Assembly (NCBI GenBank): GCA_021234155.1
Contig: JAJEKV010000013.1
Coordinates: 18,100,746-18,164,745, forward strand
Length of the DNA: 64,000 bases
Origin: Isoetes taiwanensis
Lineage: Eukaryota; Streptophyta; Lycopodiopsida; Isoetales; Isoetaceae
Direction: 5' to 3'
How positions within the stretch are numbered: position 1 is the first letter of the stretch; each line of letters starts with the position of its first letter. Below the pieces are notes generated by a model that was not told the origin of the DNA, did no database searches, and saw only the letters and a program-made list of their open reading frames with translations. Position numbers and translations under genes: made by a program. Below are positions 1-9,669 of the stretch, piece by piece.

Positions 1-572
1 GTTAGGGTCTCTTGCTTGCATCTTGTCATCAAGCTTCACCCTTAGGTACCTCATCGCCACCGGCTTCTCCGACTGATTCCCCCTCGCTATCGGTTGTAAT
101 CTTGACAGCGTTCTTGGCATCTCTTTCGCAAGATCCTGTGAACTTGCATCATTCCATTTTCTTATTGCAACCCAAACCATATTCCAGTTGTCTCCCGGAA
201 AACTCTCATCTTGAAGACCATCGTAGGTTTGTCCTGCATATCTTTTGATCTATCTCGTGATCGAACTTTCAGGCCATGTAGACATTTCAAGGTCACTCTT
301 GACCTCGATTTCCTCCTTTTGATACTCCAAGCTCTTCTCTAGGACCAACCCGCTCTCGATACCATATTGAGAAACGAGAGTTGCAAAGCACTAGACACAA
401 AGAAGACGAGAGCTACTATTCATTGTCAAAACGAAATACAAATAGACCGGTCCCTTAAAGTTAGGAACAACTACTAAATGCTCCAACAAAATCTATCTAC
501 TCTCAACGGGTAGTAAACCGTCATCATCTTATTGTCATATCCCAACACGTAAAGGACGGTTGTCCCACATTC
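1..572 (-). mobile_element. Possible LTR-retroelement edge (decayed PBS plus LTR-like start)
   Basis: On the reverse strand, positions 341-357 read like a decayed primer-binding site for initiator tRNA-Met (TGGTATC then GAGAGC, against the usual TGGTATCAGAGC). The next bases, from about 363 upward, begin a TG-type sequence (TGAGAAACGAGAG on the plus strand) that resembles LTR edges of plant Ty1/copia elements. If so, the LTR lies to the right (possibly to about 571, before CATTCA) and the internal region lies at 1-340, where the reverse strand has a mostly open, unrecognised frame with one stop. No second LTR or target duplication is visible in the window. The assignment rests on one degenerate motif. 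Confidence 0.3.
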
Positions 573-948
573 AGTTTTTTTATCCAATAGATGTGTGACA
601 CGTGTCCTTTTTTCAAACACAGAAAGTAGTCCAAAATTTTTACTCGTTTCACGTTTTTTTTGCTGCGACGTTACGTAAACTTTACCCTCTTCTGTTTTTT
701 TACTTGTCATTCTGTTTTTTTTGCCTGATGCGGTACATCGTGGCGACGCCGGATTGGTCCAACCGTCCTTTGCGTTAATGCAAAGGCCCCACTTTTTTAC
801 GCCCGGTCAAGCGGGCCTCCGCTCCGTAGCGTCGGCCCGCTTTCGGGCAGAAAACAGGCCAGGGGGCCTTTCCCTTATCCGGCAAGACTCCAGATTATCC
901 AATAGCAGCTGATACGAGGAGCCTTTGAGATCATTTTACGATTCTAGG
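573..948. other. Non-coding stretch upstream of the cysteine-rich peptide gene
   Basis: No convincing gene is present. The stretch changes from AT-rich to GC-rich at about 720. It holds a perfect 9-bp inverted repeat, aagcgggcc at 809-817 and ggcccgctt at 834-842, with a 16-base loop. It probably belongs to the distal promoter of the gene that starts at 1142. Confidence 0.4.
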
Positions 949-998
949 GTATTTTCCACGATTAGTATTTTCCATGTCTGCAAAGAGTATTTTCCACG
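949..998 (+). promoter_or_regulatory. Triplicated 12-bp promoter motif
   Basis: The 12-mer gtattttccacg occurs at 949-960 and 987-998, with a one-base variant (gtattttccatg) at 965-976. The last copy continues into CCACGTCA, an ACGT-core element of the kind bound by plant bZIP or bHLH factors. The cluster is 100-150 bp upstream of a TATA box and on the same strand as the gene at 1142, so it is a candidate cis-regulatory array. The binding factor is unknown. Confidence 0.45.
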
Positions 999-1097
999 TC
1001 ATTACCGGTATCTGCGGAGCCAATGGCCACCCTCCCTCATTGCCGCCAGCGGATAAGCTAGCATTTCAAAATTGTCATAATGCAAGAGCTCTAACAA

Positions 1098-1105
1098 TAT
1101 AAAAG
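1098..1105 (+). promoter_or_regulatory. TATA box
   Basis: TATAAAAG lies 37 bp before the ATG at 1142. With the usual 25-32 bp spacing, transcription would start near 1128-1135, giving an unusually short leader of about ten bases. Confidence 0.6.
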
Positions 1106-1141
1106 GGCATAAGAAGATGGAAGTGTAGGAAGTAAGGTAAG

Positions 1142-1381
1142 ATGAAGAAGGCGAGCGTGTTGGTGCTGATGATGGTGATGATGATGGTGATGCAGATGGA
1201 GGGCGTAACTTCCCTCTGCCTCACTAACAACAACGTCTGCCTCAAGTTTTGGGGAATTTCTTGCAATAATTACTGCAAATCCTGCCACTACTCTCCATCT
1301 GGTTGCAAGAAATGTGCAAGCGGGAGTTGTACCTTGGGTGGCACTTGTTACTGTACTAATCCTTGTTCTTCCTGTGTTTAA
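1142..1381 (+). CDS. Secreted cysteine-rich peptide, 79 aa
   Basis: The protein has a lysine start (MKKAS), a methionine/valine/leucine-rich hydrophobic core to about residue 23, and a likely signal cleavage near residues 22-25. The mature part of about 55 residues contains 12 cysteines at 26, 33, 41, 45, 48, 55, 58, 63, 69, 71, 75 and 78, enough for six disulphides, with many Ser, Gly, Asn and Lys residues. This composition is typical of plant extracellular defence or signalling cysteine-rich peptides. The spacing (C-x6-C-x7-C-x3-C-x2-C-x6-C-x2-C-x4-C-x5-C-x-C-x3-C-x2-C) does not match defensin, hevein, snakin or lipid-transfer patterns that I know, so no family is assigned. The start is supported by the TATA box 37 bp upstream and by the signal peptide; there is no intron, and a poly(A) signal follows. 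Metallothionein is less likely because of the signal peptide. Confidence 0.75.
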   Translation: MKKASVLVLMMVMMMVMQMEGVTSLCLTNNNVCLKFWGISCNNYCKSCHYSPSGCKKCASGSCTLGGTCYCTNPCSSCV

Positions 1382-1425
1382 ATCCTTGTTCTTTGTTTTC
1401 TAACAATTTTGCTTTTCAACGGCAG

Positions 1426-1431
1426 AATAAA
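1426..1431 (+). terminator. Poly(A) signal of the cysteine-rich peptide gene
   Basis: AATAAA lies 45 bp after the stop codon, in a T-rich context. Confidence 0.5.
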
Positions 1432-2059
1432 TGACTGGTTCATATTTGTGATTGTATTTATAATGGTATTGCATGTTGCCTTTCTTGATCATAGGTTAAA
1501 ATGTGGCATAATTATGTAATCTCTTCATGGCATTCAAAGTCACATTGGGATGACCTTGACATCTCTACATTTACCTAGCTTTTTCTTTTCGGCATTCATC
1601 TCACGGGGATTGATGACGTCTTTTTTTCATTCGCAATGTAGTTTATATGTAATAGCATGAGTAGGCAAATATGGAGAATGAAATGATCGTAACCAACTTA
1701 ATCAACATAAAATTTCATCAAAACCATCACTTGGACAAAGTAGCTTGCATGCTTTGAGACACAACAAAAACATTGTATTATCATAGCCCACAAGATCTGT
1801 GGGTTTTACAACATGAACTGGGCAAAACACCACAAAAATACTGCAATTCCCACAAGATCAATGTGGTTTTTACAACATAAACTAGTGCCCGTTGGATGAT
1901 TTATATCAACCTTGAGGCAATAGGGTGCTCTCTGCATTAGATTTCTAAATCATGCACTTGCATATTTTATGACATCCAATTGACTACAAAATCAGGCATA
2001 AAGCATCAACAAAAGACTACATCAAATTTTCATAACACTTCAAAAGCATGTAGCATAAA
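1432..2059. other. Intergenic, no gene seen
   Basis: AT-rich sequence. It contains a degenerate direct repeat of about 33 bp (cccacaagatc...tttacaacat) at about 1787-1819 and 1849-1882. Nothing else is recognised. Confidence 0.4.
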
Positions 2060-3510
2060 CATTCCTTCTTGTTCCGTGGCAAATCTGCAAATTTGCAAGA
2101 GCAGGAAGATAACCTGGAGAAGTCTATTAAAAGTTATTGGGAAACTGAAGCCAAATCTGTTGCTATCTATTGTAAAATTAAGTACATTAAGAATCTGGAT
2201 CATACGAATTCTAAATTCTTTTTCAGAGTTGCCAGGAATAGAATTCTCAAAAAAAGCGTCACTCAAATTCTGGATGATAACGGGGTTCTATCTCTTCTCA
2301 CCAACAGATCTCCTCTTTCTTTCATTCCAAATACAAAGAGCTTTTCTCTTGTCATTCCATATCTTCTGCTGCTCTTAAGAATGTGATATTTCTCCTCCTC
2401 CGAGTCAGATAGATCATAATGTTGTTGCCATCCCTACTGAGGCAAGAATCTTTGTTGTTATCAAGGGCATGACGTAAAAATACTATCTATCTATCTATCT
2501 AAGGGCAAATCTTCTGGTCCAGATGGTCTTTCTCCCGAATTCTACATTCATTTTTGGTTTGGGATATCTTAAAGGATGATTTCATGCTCTTTGTTAAAGG
2601 ATTTTGGGCCACCAATCGTCTACCTCTATTTCAAGTGGCTTGATTTCCCTAATTCCTAAAGTTGTTTTCCTTCCCATTTCTCAGATTGGAGACCTATCTC
2701 TCTATGCAATACTTCTTGTAAAATCTGTGCCAAGATCATAGTTTTAAGAGTTGAATCTTTCTTGCAAGAGAATATAAGCTTAAATCAATCAGTCTTTCTC
2801 TCCAAAAGATTCATATTGAATAATCATATTTCAGCCTTTCTTGCATTGGAACAAAATTAGTGGTCGAAATTAATTGGATTTCAAAAGAGCTTTTGACACT
2901 ATTTCTTGGGACTTCATAGATTTTGCTATGAATAAAATTGATTTTTCTCTAAAACTCAGGCAGCTCATTACTAGTCTAAATATAAGAACTAACTCTGCGA
3001 TCTTGATTAATGGATCTCCTTCTAGCTTTTTTCCACTCCAAAGGGGTGTGAGACAAGGATGTCCTTTAGCTCCTTATTTATTCTTAATTGTTGCTGAGCT
3101 TCTCACCAAAGCAATTTTCCATCACACAAATCAAGGTAATATTGAATGTCTAAAGTTGCCTGACTCTGATAAATATCTTTCTATTCTTCAATGTGCTGAC
3201 GATACCTTCTGTTTTCTTAAGGCCAATGATGCTAATGTTGACTTTTTCTTGGACCTTCTCACCCAATTCTCTGATGCTTCTGGTGTCTACCTAAACTTGC
3301 AGAAGAGTGTTATCATTAGTGACACTGCTAAGAACTATTGAATTCAAAATCTGCCTCCAAGCTCTTGGGATTGCCTCTTTCTCTTGATCCTAATCGACAA
3401 AATTAGGAAAAAGTTAAATATCTATAAAGGTTGTCTGAGCTTTGCATGGAGAAATATCATTATAAATTCTGTTCTAGCCAGTTAGCAATTGATATCGTAC
3501 TGTAGTTGCA
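2060..3510 (+). pseudogene. Decayed L1-type LINE ORF2 (pre-RT and RT)
   Basis: Frames on the plus strand together give the L1 ORF2 order. First comes the linker between endonuclease and RT (2069-2386, including FFRVARNRILKK). RT block 1 follows (SSGPDGLSPEFY near 2511), then DWRPISLCNTSCKICAKI near 2685, DFKRAFDTISWDF at 2874, GVRQGCPLAPYLF near 3048 and the catalytic ADD of CADDTF near 3197. Thumb-like KLNIYKGCLSFAW lies near 3415. Stops and frameshifts separate the blocks; the longest intact piece is 2874-3341. A short TATC microsatellite at 2485-2502 breaks the frame just before the RT. No endonuclease domain is seen upstream. A plant L1 LINE remnant is clear; it is not functional. Confidence 0.85.
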
Positions 3511-3559
3511 GGCCAACCAAAGCAGATGTTGCACTACTGTTGCGCTCAGATTAAAATTA

Positions 3560-4560
3560 AATGTTTAGATGTTGCTGAACTGGGAAATTGAGGCCACAGT
3601 CACACGGTTCAATCTTGGATGCCACTTTAAAATAGGATGCCCTGTTGTGCTATTCAACAATGTGAAAACTTACAAAGTAATATGGTCCAAGACCCTATTG
3701 TTGTTGCTGAGTGTTTGCAGTTCTAGGCAAAGACCAAGTTTAAATGCATGGAGCGCAAATTGTAGAATGTTTTTTGTCCTCTCTTTTTTTTTCTGTTATC
3801 AAGTTCTTTGTTTGGGTTTTTATGGAAAATGATCATTCGATGTTTTCTCATAAACAGATTATGAAATTCTTAAAATATCATGAAGGCAATATTATTAGCT
3901 GCACATGGAAAGACACTAGGATGGGGTACAATTAGAGTCGTTTAGAGGAGGTCAAATTTGTCTTCAACAATTGTTCATGAGCAGATCATCTGCAACTCCG
4001 TGCAAGATGCCATAGTGGAAACAGTGATTGACATCTATGGAAAGCCTGGAATTTGGATAAGGCATTTGAAGTATATTTCAGGATATATTCCAGTTTATGA
4101 TGACATGCATAATGAAAACATCAGACCAACGAGGTCCATATACGTTGGTGTTTTGAAATGTTAATTGATATGTATGGAAAATGTGCAGATTTAGAAATAG
4201 TGTGCAATGTTTTTGAGAGAGTTCTGTTCTGGATTCTGGTTTCTGAGGTGCAATAATACAAGGTCATGATGAAAGCTGAACAAAGTCATACTTTTCAAAG
4301 TACGACTACCAAGATTACTGGTTTGGATTCTAGTCTGGTTAATGCAAGATCACGGGTTCCGTTTATGAGTAGATCATCTACAATTGTTTGTAAGATGCTA
4401 TACACCGTCATTGACATATATGGAAAGCATCGGATATATTCAACATGGAAAAGACTACCTTGCTTTAAATTGTTATGAGAACATGCACAATGAAAACCTC
4501 AGAGCAGCAGGTCCATATACCTTCATATTTTGAAATCTTGATTGAATATGTAGCAAAATA
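3560..4560 (+). pseudogene. Degenerate PPR repeat sequence
   Basis: Short open pieces resemble plant organelle-targeted pentatricopeptide-repeat proteins. VHEQIICNSVQDAIVETV then IDIYGK is at about 3970-4045, LIDMYGKCADLE with VFERV at about 4160-4222, and a second degenerate copy of the 'binding loop then IDIYGK' unit is at about 4362-4430. The pattern (R/I-HEQI, then ETVIDMYGKCG) is typical of PLS-class PPR arrays of fern and moss DYW proteins. Stops and frameshifts occur in every repeat and no initiation region or DYW domain is visible. The part before 3950 has no recognisable repeat and is included only because frames look similarly coding-like. Confidence 0.55.
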
Positions 4561-4693
4561 ACAGGGGGTTCCAGGAGAATTTGATATGGATGTAAAAATA
4601 ACAATTTCTGAAACTATAGACCATATATCCCTAAAACAATTGAATGGGTTGTTATAAGAAAAAACATAGATTCAAGTTAAAAAATAATTATAC

Positions 4694-4763
4694 TAGCTCA
4701 CTGGGCCATTGACTAAGGTAGTCTTATTAAGATATTGAGTTATTTTGGTAGAGGTTCAAGCCC
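4694..4763 (+). mobile_element. tRNA-like SINE head (A and B boxes)
   Basis: TAGCTCACTGGG at 4694-4705 matches a Pol III A box and GGTTCAAGCCC at 4753-4763 matches a B box. They are 59 bp apart start to start, longer than in a normal tRNA but possible with an insertion. No acceptor-stem pairing is evident, so this is a SINE head or tRNA relic, not a tRNA gene. The sequence to about 4875, with two similar phrases (cttaggcaaagc, cttaggcgaaatc), may be its body. No tail or target duplication was identified. Confidence 0.35.
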
Positions 4764-4939
4764 CCATATTTCATATTCTAAAATCTTAGGCAAAGCTATA
4801 TAGAGGTTCGATATTCCCTCAAAACCTTAGGCGAAATCGTATCTCATATTAAGAGAGACTCCATTTTGTCGCCCCTTTCATTAGAGAGTCTGAATTGTTG
4901 AGGAAATTGTAGATCTTCTTCACCACATAACAGCTTTTA

Positions 4940-5610
4940 TTTTCCAATTTTCAATCTAAAACAGCTGGAGAAGCAGGTTTAGGGGCAAGGTTATGAATAA
5001 TGTTCATGTGAAGAAAGATAGCCTTATCTGTAGAAGTACCAGAAACCAATTTTCTTATGGCAGTCCAAGACATCCATCTACCATTGTTCCAAACGTCACC
5101 AAAAACAAAGGTACCCTTAGAAGACCATTTTCTATAAATCTTAGGATGCCTAATAGCAAGACAATGATGATGATGGTCCTTAAGCAGGGGATTCCAAAAA
5201 ATAGACATATTTAGATGAAGATCAGCCACAGGGGAGAAATAAAAAATAGGATGAATTTGATTCCAAGCCTTAATTAAATTTCTCGTGATAGCAGAAGTGT
5301 TACTAGCAGGGTGAATAATATTGAAAACCGAGTTTGGTAAGGAATGTTCAATAGAGGGATGATTAGCTACATGACTTTCATTCAACCAAATAGCTAATGA
5401 AATAAGAGAAAGGCATGTCAGAGCACAATAAGACTCCCCAAATATATTTCCCACCTAAAGCACATGCTTGAGCATAAAGATTCTTACAAGCTATACCACC
5501 ATTCTTTTTATTTTTGGTGACAGTATTTCAATTGACCAAATGGCTATTACCCCAAATTTCTAATAATTTTCTCAATTTCGTTATAAACAACCTTAACGCT
5601 TTTCTCCACC
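4940..5610 (-). pseudogene. L1-type LINE ORF2, C-terminal remnant
   Basis: Reading down the reverse strand, a broken frame contains the post-RT region of plant L1 ORF2 (KNKKNGGIACKNLYAQACAL at about 5516-5460, like the usual KKxGGLGI-DL). The open frame at 5454-4951 contains AWNQIHPIFYFSP, then NPLLKD and GTFVFGDVWNNGRWMSW, matching the LWNN/NP-LL...GI-TIGDL--NGRWMSW blocks found near the C-terminus of plant LINEs. The RT itself is missing, so the piece is truncated. Its orientation is opposite to the L1 remnant at 2.06-3.5 kb. Confidence 0.65.
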
Positions 5611-6851
5611 CTACGGGTGATGCTATCTCCTCTTTTTGCTATGTATTGTTGTTTTTCATATGTCCTCATCGCTCACATTGTTTTGGGTGCTTGTTGTTGT
5701 GCAGCTTGCCATGTCACTGTCGTGCACGTTTTGGTTCTCTTTAACTAGTCACAGGTGTTTTCTCGGTGTTCTCTATTTCGCGTGCAGGTATTACGCCGTC
5801 TCGCAGGGTTCATTCCATTTTGCATTCGCCATTGATCCACCTCCTTCGATTCTCCAGGCAATACATTCAAGGTTGTTGGCGACCATTTCTCATTAGGGTT
5901 TTCCTCGAAAACCCGAAAGGGCGGGGTTTTTTATCCCGATGAGAAGTTGTCGCCATCTTCTTCTATATTGCCTGTGCACAGCTCGATATTGTTCCTATGG
6001 TCAGCTCCCCATCTCTATGATTCAAACATTGTATACTGCTGCTGTGATGAATGACAAGCCTATCTATAGCCGGTTTTGTGTCTCTTGCGAGTCCCTTCCC
6101 AGAATGTAGTATATAGAAACAATGTATGCCAAATAGTTGTGATTATTTTCGTCAATCCATAAAATTTGCACAATCATCTTGGTATTGCGAGGGTGTATTC
6201 AGAGGAATGTTCGGAGTAAGATTTCAATGTGGTATTGTATATCTAGGCATATAAATACAGGTTTTAAGCAACTTGATGTCAAAATCTGAGCAACTTATTT
6301 TTCTGAGTTTTTTTGTGATTGTTGCCTTGATGGTTGGAGGAAGGGATCTACTCTTGCTACAATTAGAATGTACCTGGCTGAAGTTCTTCTATTTTCTATG
6401 AAAGTTTTTTGATGATGATCATAGCTGGCAGCAGGGCAGGGGATTTAGGTGCGAAGAAGGGTGATTCAAGTGTAGGTTCGATCTCCAAGTAGGGCTTCTA
6501 GCCTTTCGATTCCCGGATTAGAATTTGGCCAAGATTCCTTTGGATTTGGCATGTGGCTCAGACCCTCGAATGTTTGAAAGCCTGGAGGCAGGGCTTTCGA
6601 ATTTGGCAGAGCTTGTGGCTTTCAGACTCCTATCTGCCCACGTTGCTGCATGCGGTTGCAAAGAAATAGACCGGTGGTGAATGTCGGAGGCATGGTCACT
6701 GAAGTCGGTCCTGCCAGTAATTTTCTAATAAATAGCACGGTGGTTCTTGCACCATGGATTCATGCAAGAGTTTCTAAGTAATAAAATATGCTGGCCCTTG
6801 ATGTGGGAGATTCCATAAAGGTAAAGAGAGCGATGCAATGAAGAGCCAAAT
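5611..6851. other. No gene recognised; hairpin-like segment at 5890-5945
   Basis: Short frames in this stretch lack recognisable domains. Positions 5890-5945 (ttttcctcgaaaacccg then aaagggcggggtttttt) resemble the hairpin in the 3' ends of the LINE family at 50.3, 61.6 and 62.1 kb, but the conserved 'ggtctccgt' end is absent, so relationship is uncertain. Confidence 0.35.
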
Positions 6852-6868
6852 CAGGAAAAACAATACTT
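6852..6868. repeat. Target-site duplication, left copy
   Basis: The 17-mer caggaaaaacaatactt is repeated exactly at 20398-20414. It lies directly beside the T-run that is the reverse-strand poly(A) tail of the LINE-like element. Length and position fit target-primed reverse transcription. Confidence 0.85.
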
Positions 6869-7083
6869 TTTTTTTTGAAGGACAAATAAAAAAGTTTATT
6901 AATCAGCAAGAATAAGTACAAAATGAATATTTCTCATCTAGTTGTATAAGCACAAGAGGGTGCTGCTGGAACACGAGCCTGCGACACCATGTGCTTACTC
7001 CATACTAAATAAGTAAAAGGAGAGAAGGCTTTGCTTAAGAGGCTAACCACATTGAACCTGTAACGACGTCAAATTCGATGTGC

Positions 7084-8725
7084 CTACTGGAATCTCAGGA
7101 GAGTTTGAAGATGTATAACTTGGGCCTTCGACAAAACAGTATTATCTTCAACCAAATCAGCCCACTTGAGTGGAGCAAAGCGACCACATGCAACAGAAGG
7201 AGCAGAATCATGTATAGCAAGTGCTGAGGAGAGCTGAGATACAGAGGTGTTAGAACCCTTAGCTAACTTTTGAGGTTGATGAAGAGCAGGTGGATGTTTA
7301 GGTGGTGGGTGGGCGTCACGACGATCAATGTCCATGTACTGCCCACAAACCTCTTCACCTTGCTCTTGTGACCTCTGAATTTCATCCAACCTTTGCTTCT
7401 GTTGATCCAACAGTAGAGGCGTGGGGCCAACGGCTGGAATAGATGTAGAGTTGGAAGTCACAGGGGGACGAGAGACATCCATTGAAGAAGAAGCAGAGCT
7501 AGGACTAGGATTTGTAGCAGAGGCAACTGGAGGAGCCTGCTGGTAAGACTTACGATACTGAGCAAAGAAAGGGGCCTTAGGGAACATGAGAGCCAGCTCC
7601 GGGCCATTTAACAATCGTAGCTTGAATGGAAAGAACATGGGCCCACTTTGAACAACAATTGTCTGAAGCAGATCATGATGAATGGGGCGTGCTACACAAA
7701 TCTTAGTAATGCCATTGGTTATAGCATGTTGCAGGTAAAGTCTAATATCACTAGCAATATCAGAAATGAACTCAACATCCTGAAACTCTGGAGGAAAATC
7801 TTCAATAACAATCCAGAATGGGGCACGTAAGGCATCTGGCTTACTTGGAAAAGAGCCAGGAATATACTGTTGATACAACAGAAAATGTTTCCACAGAGGA
7901 TCAACACCTTGTTCTATGAGCTGAGGCACCGACTGAGGAGACTCAAACATCAGGAGAAAACAATATTGATCTTTGGCCACGAGCTTGATGGATTGATACG
8001 CAGGAAGCCCTAATTTGTGTAGATGCCCAGATAACCAAGATCCCACGCGCTTCAGATCCAAGAAGGGGCCAGTGAAGTAACAAACAATAGAGCATGCAAC
8101 TAATTGCTCCACATGACGACGGTGAGTCTCATGACTGAACTGCACCACATGGGCCCCAAAGCACTCAAAGGTTGACCTGCACTCATGAACCTCATAAAAA
8201 TTTTTAGCTGGTGGTAACAAACTATCCATGGAGTCCTGCTTGGCCTGCAACTGCTGAAGATAGGATGCAACTTCTTTCTTATTATTGTCCACCATGGTGG
8301 CAATGGCCTCTGTGACACGAAATGAGGTGGTTGGAGATGACACACCTTTACATAGCCACTCAGAGAAGCAAACACCTGTAACCCGTGCCACTGTGTCAGA
8401 AGACCTCCAAGGTGTAGATGTCGAGACATGCGGCGTGGTTGAAGAAGAAGGTATCCCAGGCTTGTTCGAGGAGAGAGGGGGGAACTCCTCCTGCCTTGAG
8501 GAACCTCCAACGTGCGTTGGATGTTGTTTTTGTTCAGAAGGGTCTTCTTCATGTGAGAGACTCCCAATATGTGTTGGGGATGCAACTTGTGTCACATTCT
8601 TTTGAGGAGGAGCTACTAATCTCATATGTTCTGAAGAACTTCCAACATGTGTTGGAGGTGCCTTTGGAGGTACCAACGTTCCAGAAGGACTTTCTGTGGT
8701 CACCGTACTACACCGCCTCTCAAAT
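7084..8725 (-). CDS. LINE ORF1-type (gag-like) protein, main part, 539 codons
   Basis: An uninterrupted frame of 539 codons. The frame opens after a stop at 8727-8725; the triplet at 8703 is GTG and the first in-frame ATG is codon 27, so the true N-terminus probably lies upstream in the segment now separated by the gypsy insertion. Residues 17-70 hold three copies of a PTH(V/I)G-S motif, then a Ser/Pro/Thr-rich linker. Residues about 130-160 are coiled-coil-like, and the central block (residues about 190-330, with VGSWLSGHLHKLGLPAYQS and FWIVIEDFPPEF) looks like the DUF4283-type domain of plant LINE ORF1 proteins. The C-terminus is Pro/Gln-rich and ends with FAPLKWADLVE. No CCHC zinc knuckle was found. 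RNA binding is inferred from the family. Confidence 0.6.
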
Positions 8726-8888
8726 CATGAGACATGTTGTCGACGCCGAATACCAAGCCGAAGAAGAGAGAGAGCTGAAGCCGCCTTCTCCCTGAACTAG
8801 GTATACATATGCTATTGGAAGAAATAAGAGCATGAGGCAATGCCAATGGATTGAGGTGCATAGAGGCTTGCCTCTCCCCGACCTCGAC
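8726..8888 (-). pseudogene. LINE ORF1 segment between junction and main frame
   Basis: Reverse strand 8888 to about 8710 is open in another frame (contains ASMHLNPLALPHALISSN) and ends in a stop near 8706. A frameshift would join it to the 539-codon frame. It directly abuts the gypsy 5' LTR and is taken as the middle part of the split ORF1. Confidence 0.4.
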
Positions 8889-9460
8889 CGTTAGTCCCAG
8901 GCCTCCCGGGTATGACTATTCATGCATACGACGGACCAAGTCAAGTCCAAGGATCCACGCATGTGCACGGGTCACCATCCAAGGCCCAAAGAAAGACCAA
9001 GGCGTTGCACCACCACACCAAAGCCCTGGTCTCTAGCCAAGAGGCGCCAGCGACAAGTGATGACCCGCCACCGCCAGGTCGGGCCGCCCGGCGATTCTAG
9101 GCACTTCAAGAGGCACCGCCAACATTCCTCATGAATCGCCTCCTTCCGTGAGTCGGCACCGGAGATCACCGAGTGTCTATATTGGGCCAAAGGCCATTGT
9201 ACTATATATATGAGTAGAGCTAGCACATGAGTTTTAGATGAGTTTTGAGTCTTGTCTCTCTTCAGCCTTTCTCGATTATGAGCTCATGTATGTTCATCAT
9301 TGATATCAAGGAAGCTTATCATTTTCCTCTCATTGTTCTCTTTTGTTCGCTTCTTGTTCTTTCTTGCAAATCCGCGTGACATAGTCCCCCGAATTCTCCC
9401 AAGTAGATCCAAGGGTCCTCCGCGGGTCGCCTTTGCGCGTTCAGAACCTGCACCCAAACA
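8889..9460 (+). repeat. 5' LTR of the gypsy element
   Basis: Matches 19219-19807 throughout, with small indels. A block of about 95 bp (from 'gtgtctatattgggccaaagg' onward) is identical in both copies. It contains a TATA-like 'actatatatatgag' at 9199-9212, the likely promoter of the element. Confidence 0.9.
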
Positions 9461-9669
9461 CCGCCGCCGCCGGTCTGATTCGATTTTCCTTTCTTCGCCG
9501 CAATGTCCGGTCCGGAACTTCACGCCAGAAGAACTTTTTCCCGACGGCGCCTCGCTTGGAGCGCCATCATCGAAGGGAAGTCGCTTCGTGATATGTATGG
9601 ATCTCGCTTATGACATTGAGGGAGGCCACATTCTAGTCTAGGCTCGGGCCGGCGCCACCCACCCCTCGT

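Noticed and set aside
1091-1288. Reverse-strand ORF with a poly-histidine run
   Set aside because: It is antisense to the signal peptide of the cysteine-rich peptide; the His run is the complement of a GATGATGGTG repeat.
8100-8605. Other-frame ORFs of 106 to 161 codons overlapping the LINE ORF1
   Set aside because: They lie inside the 539-codon frame and show no protein features of their own.
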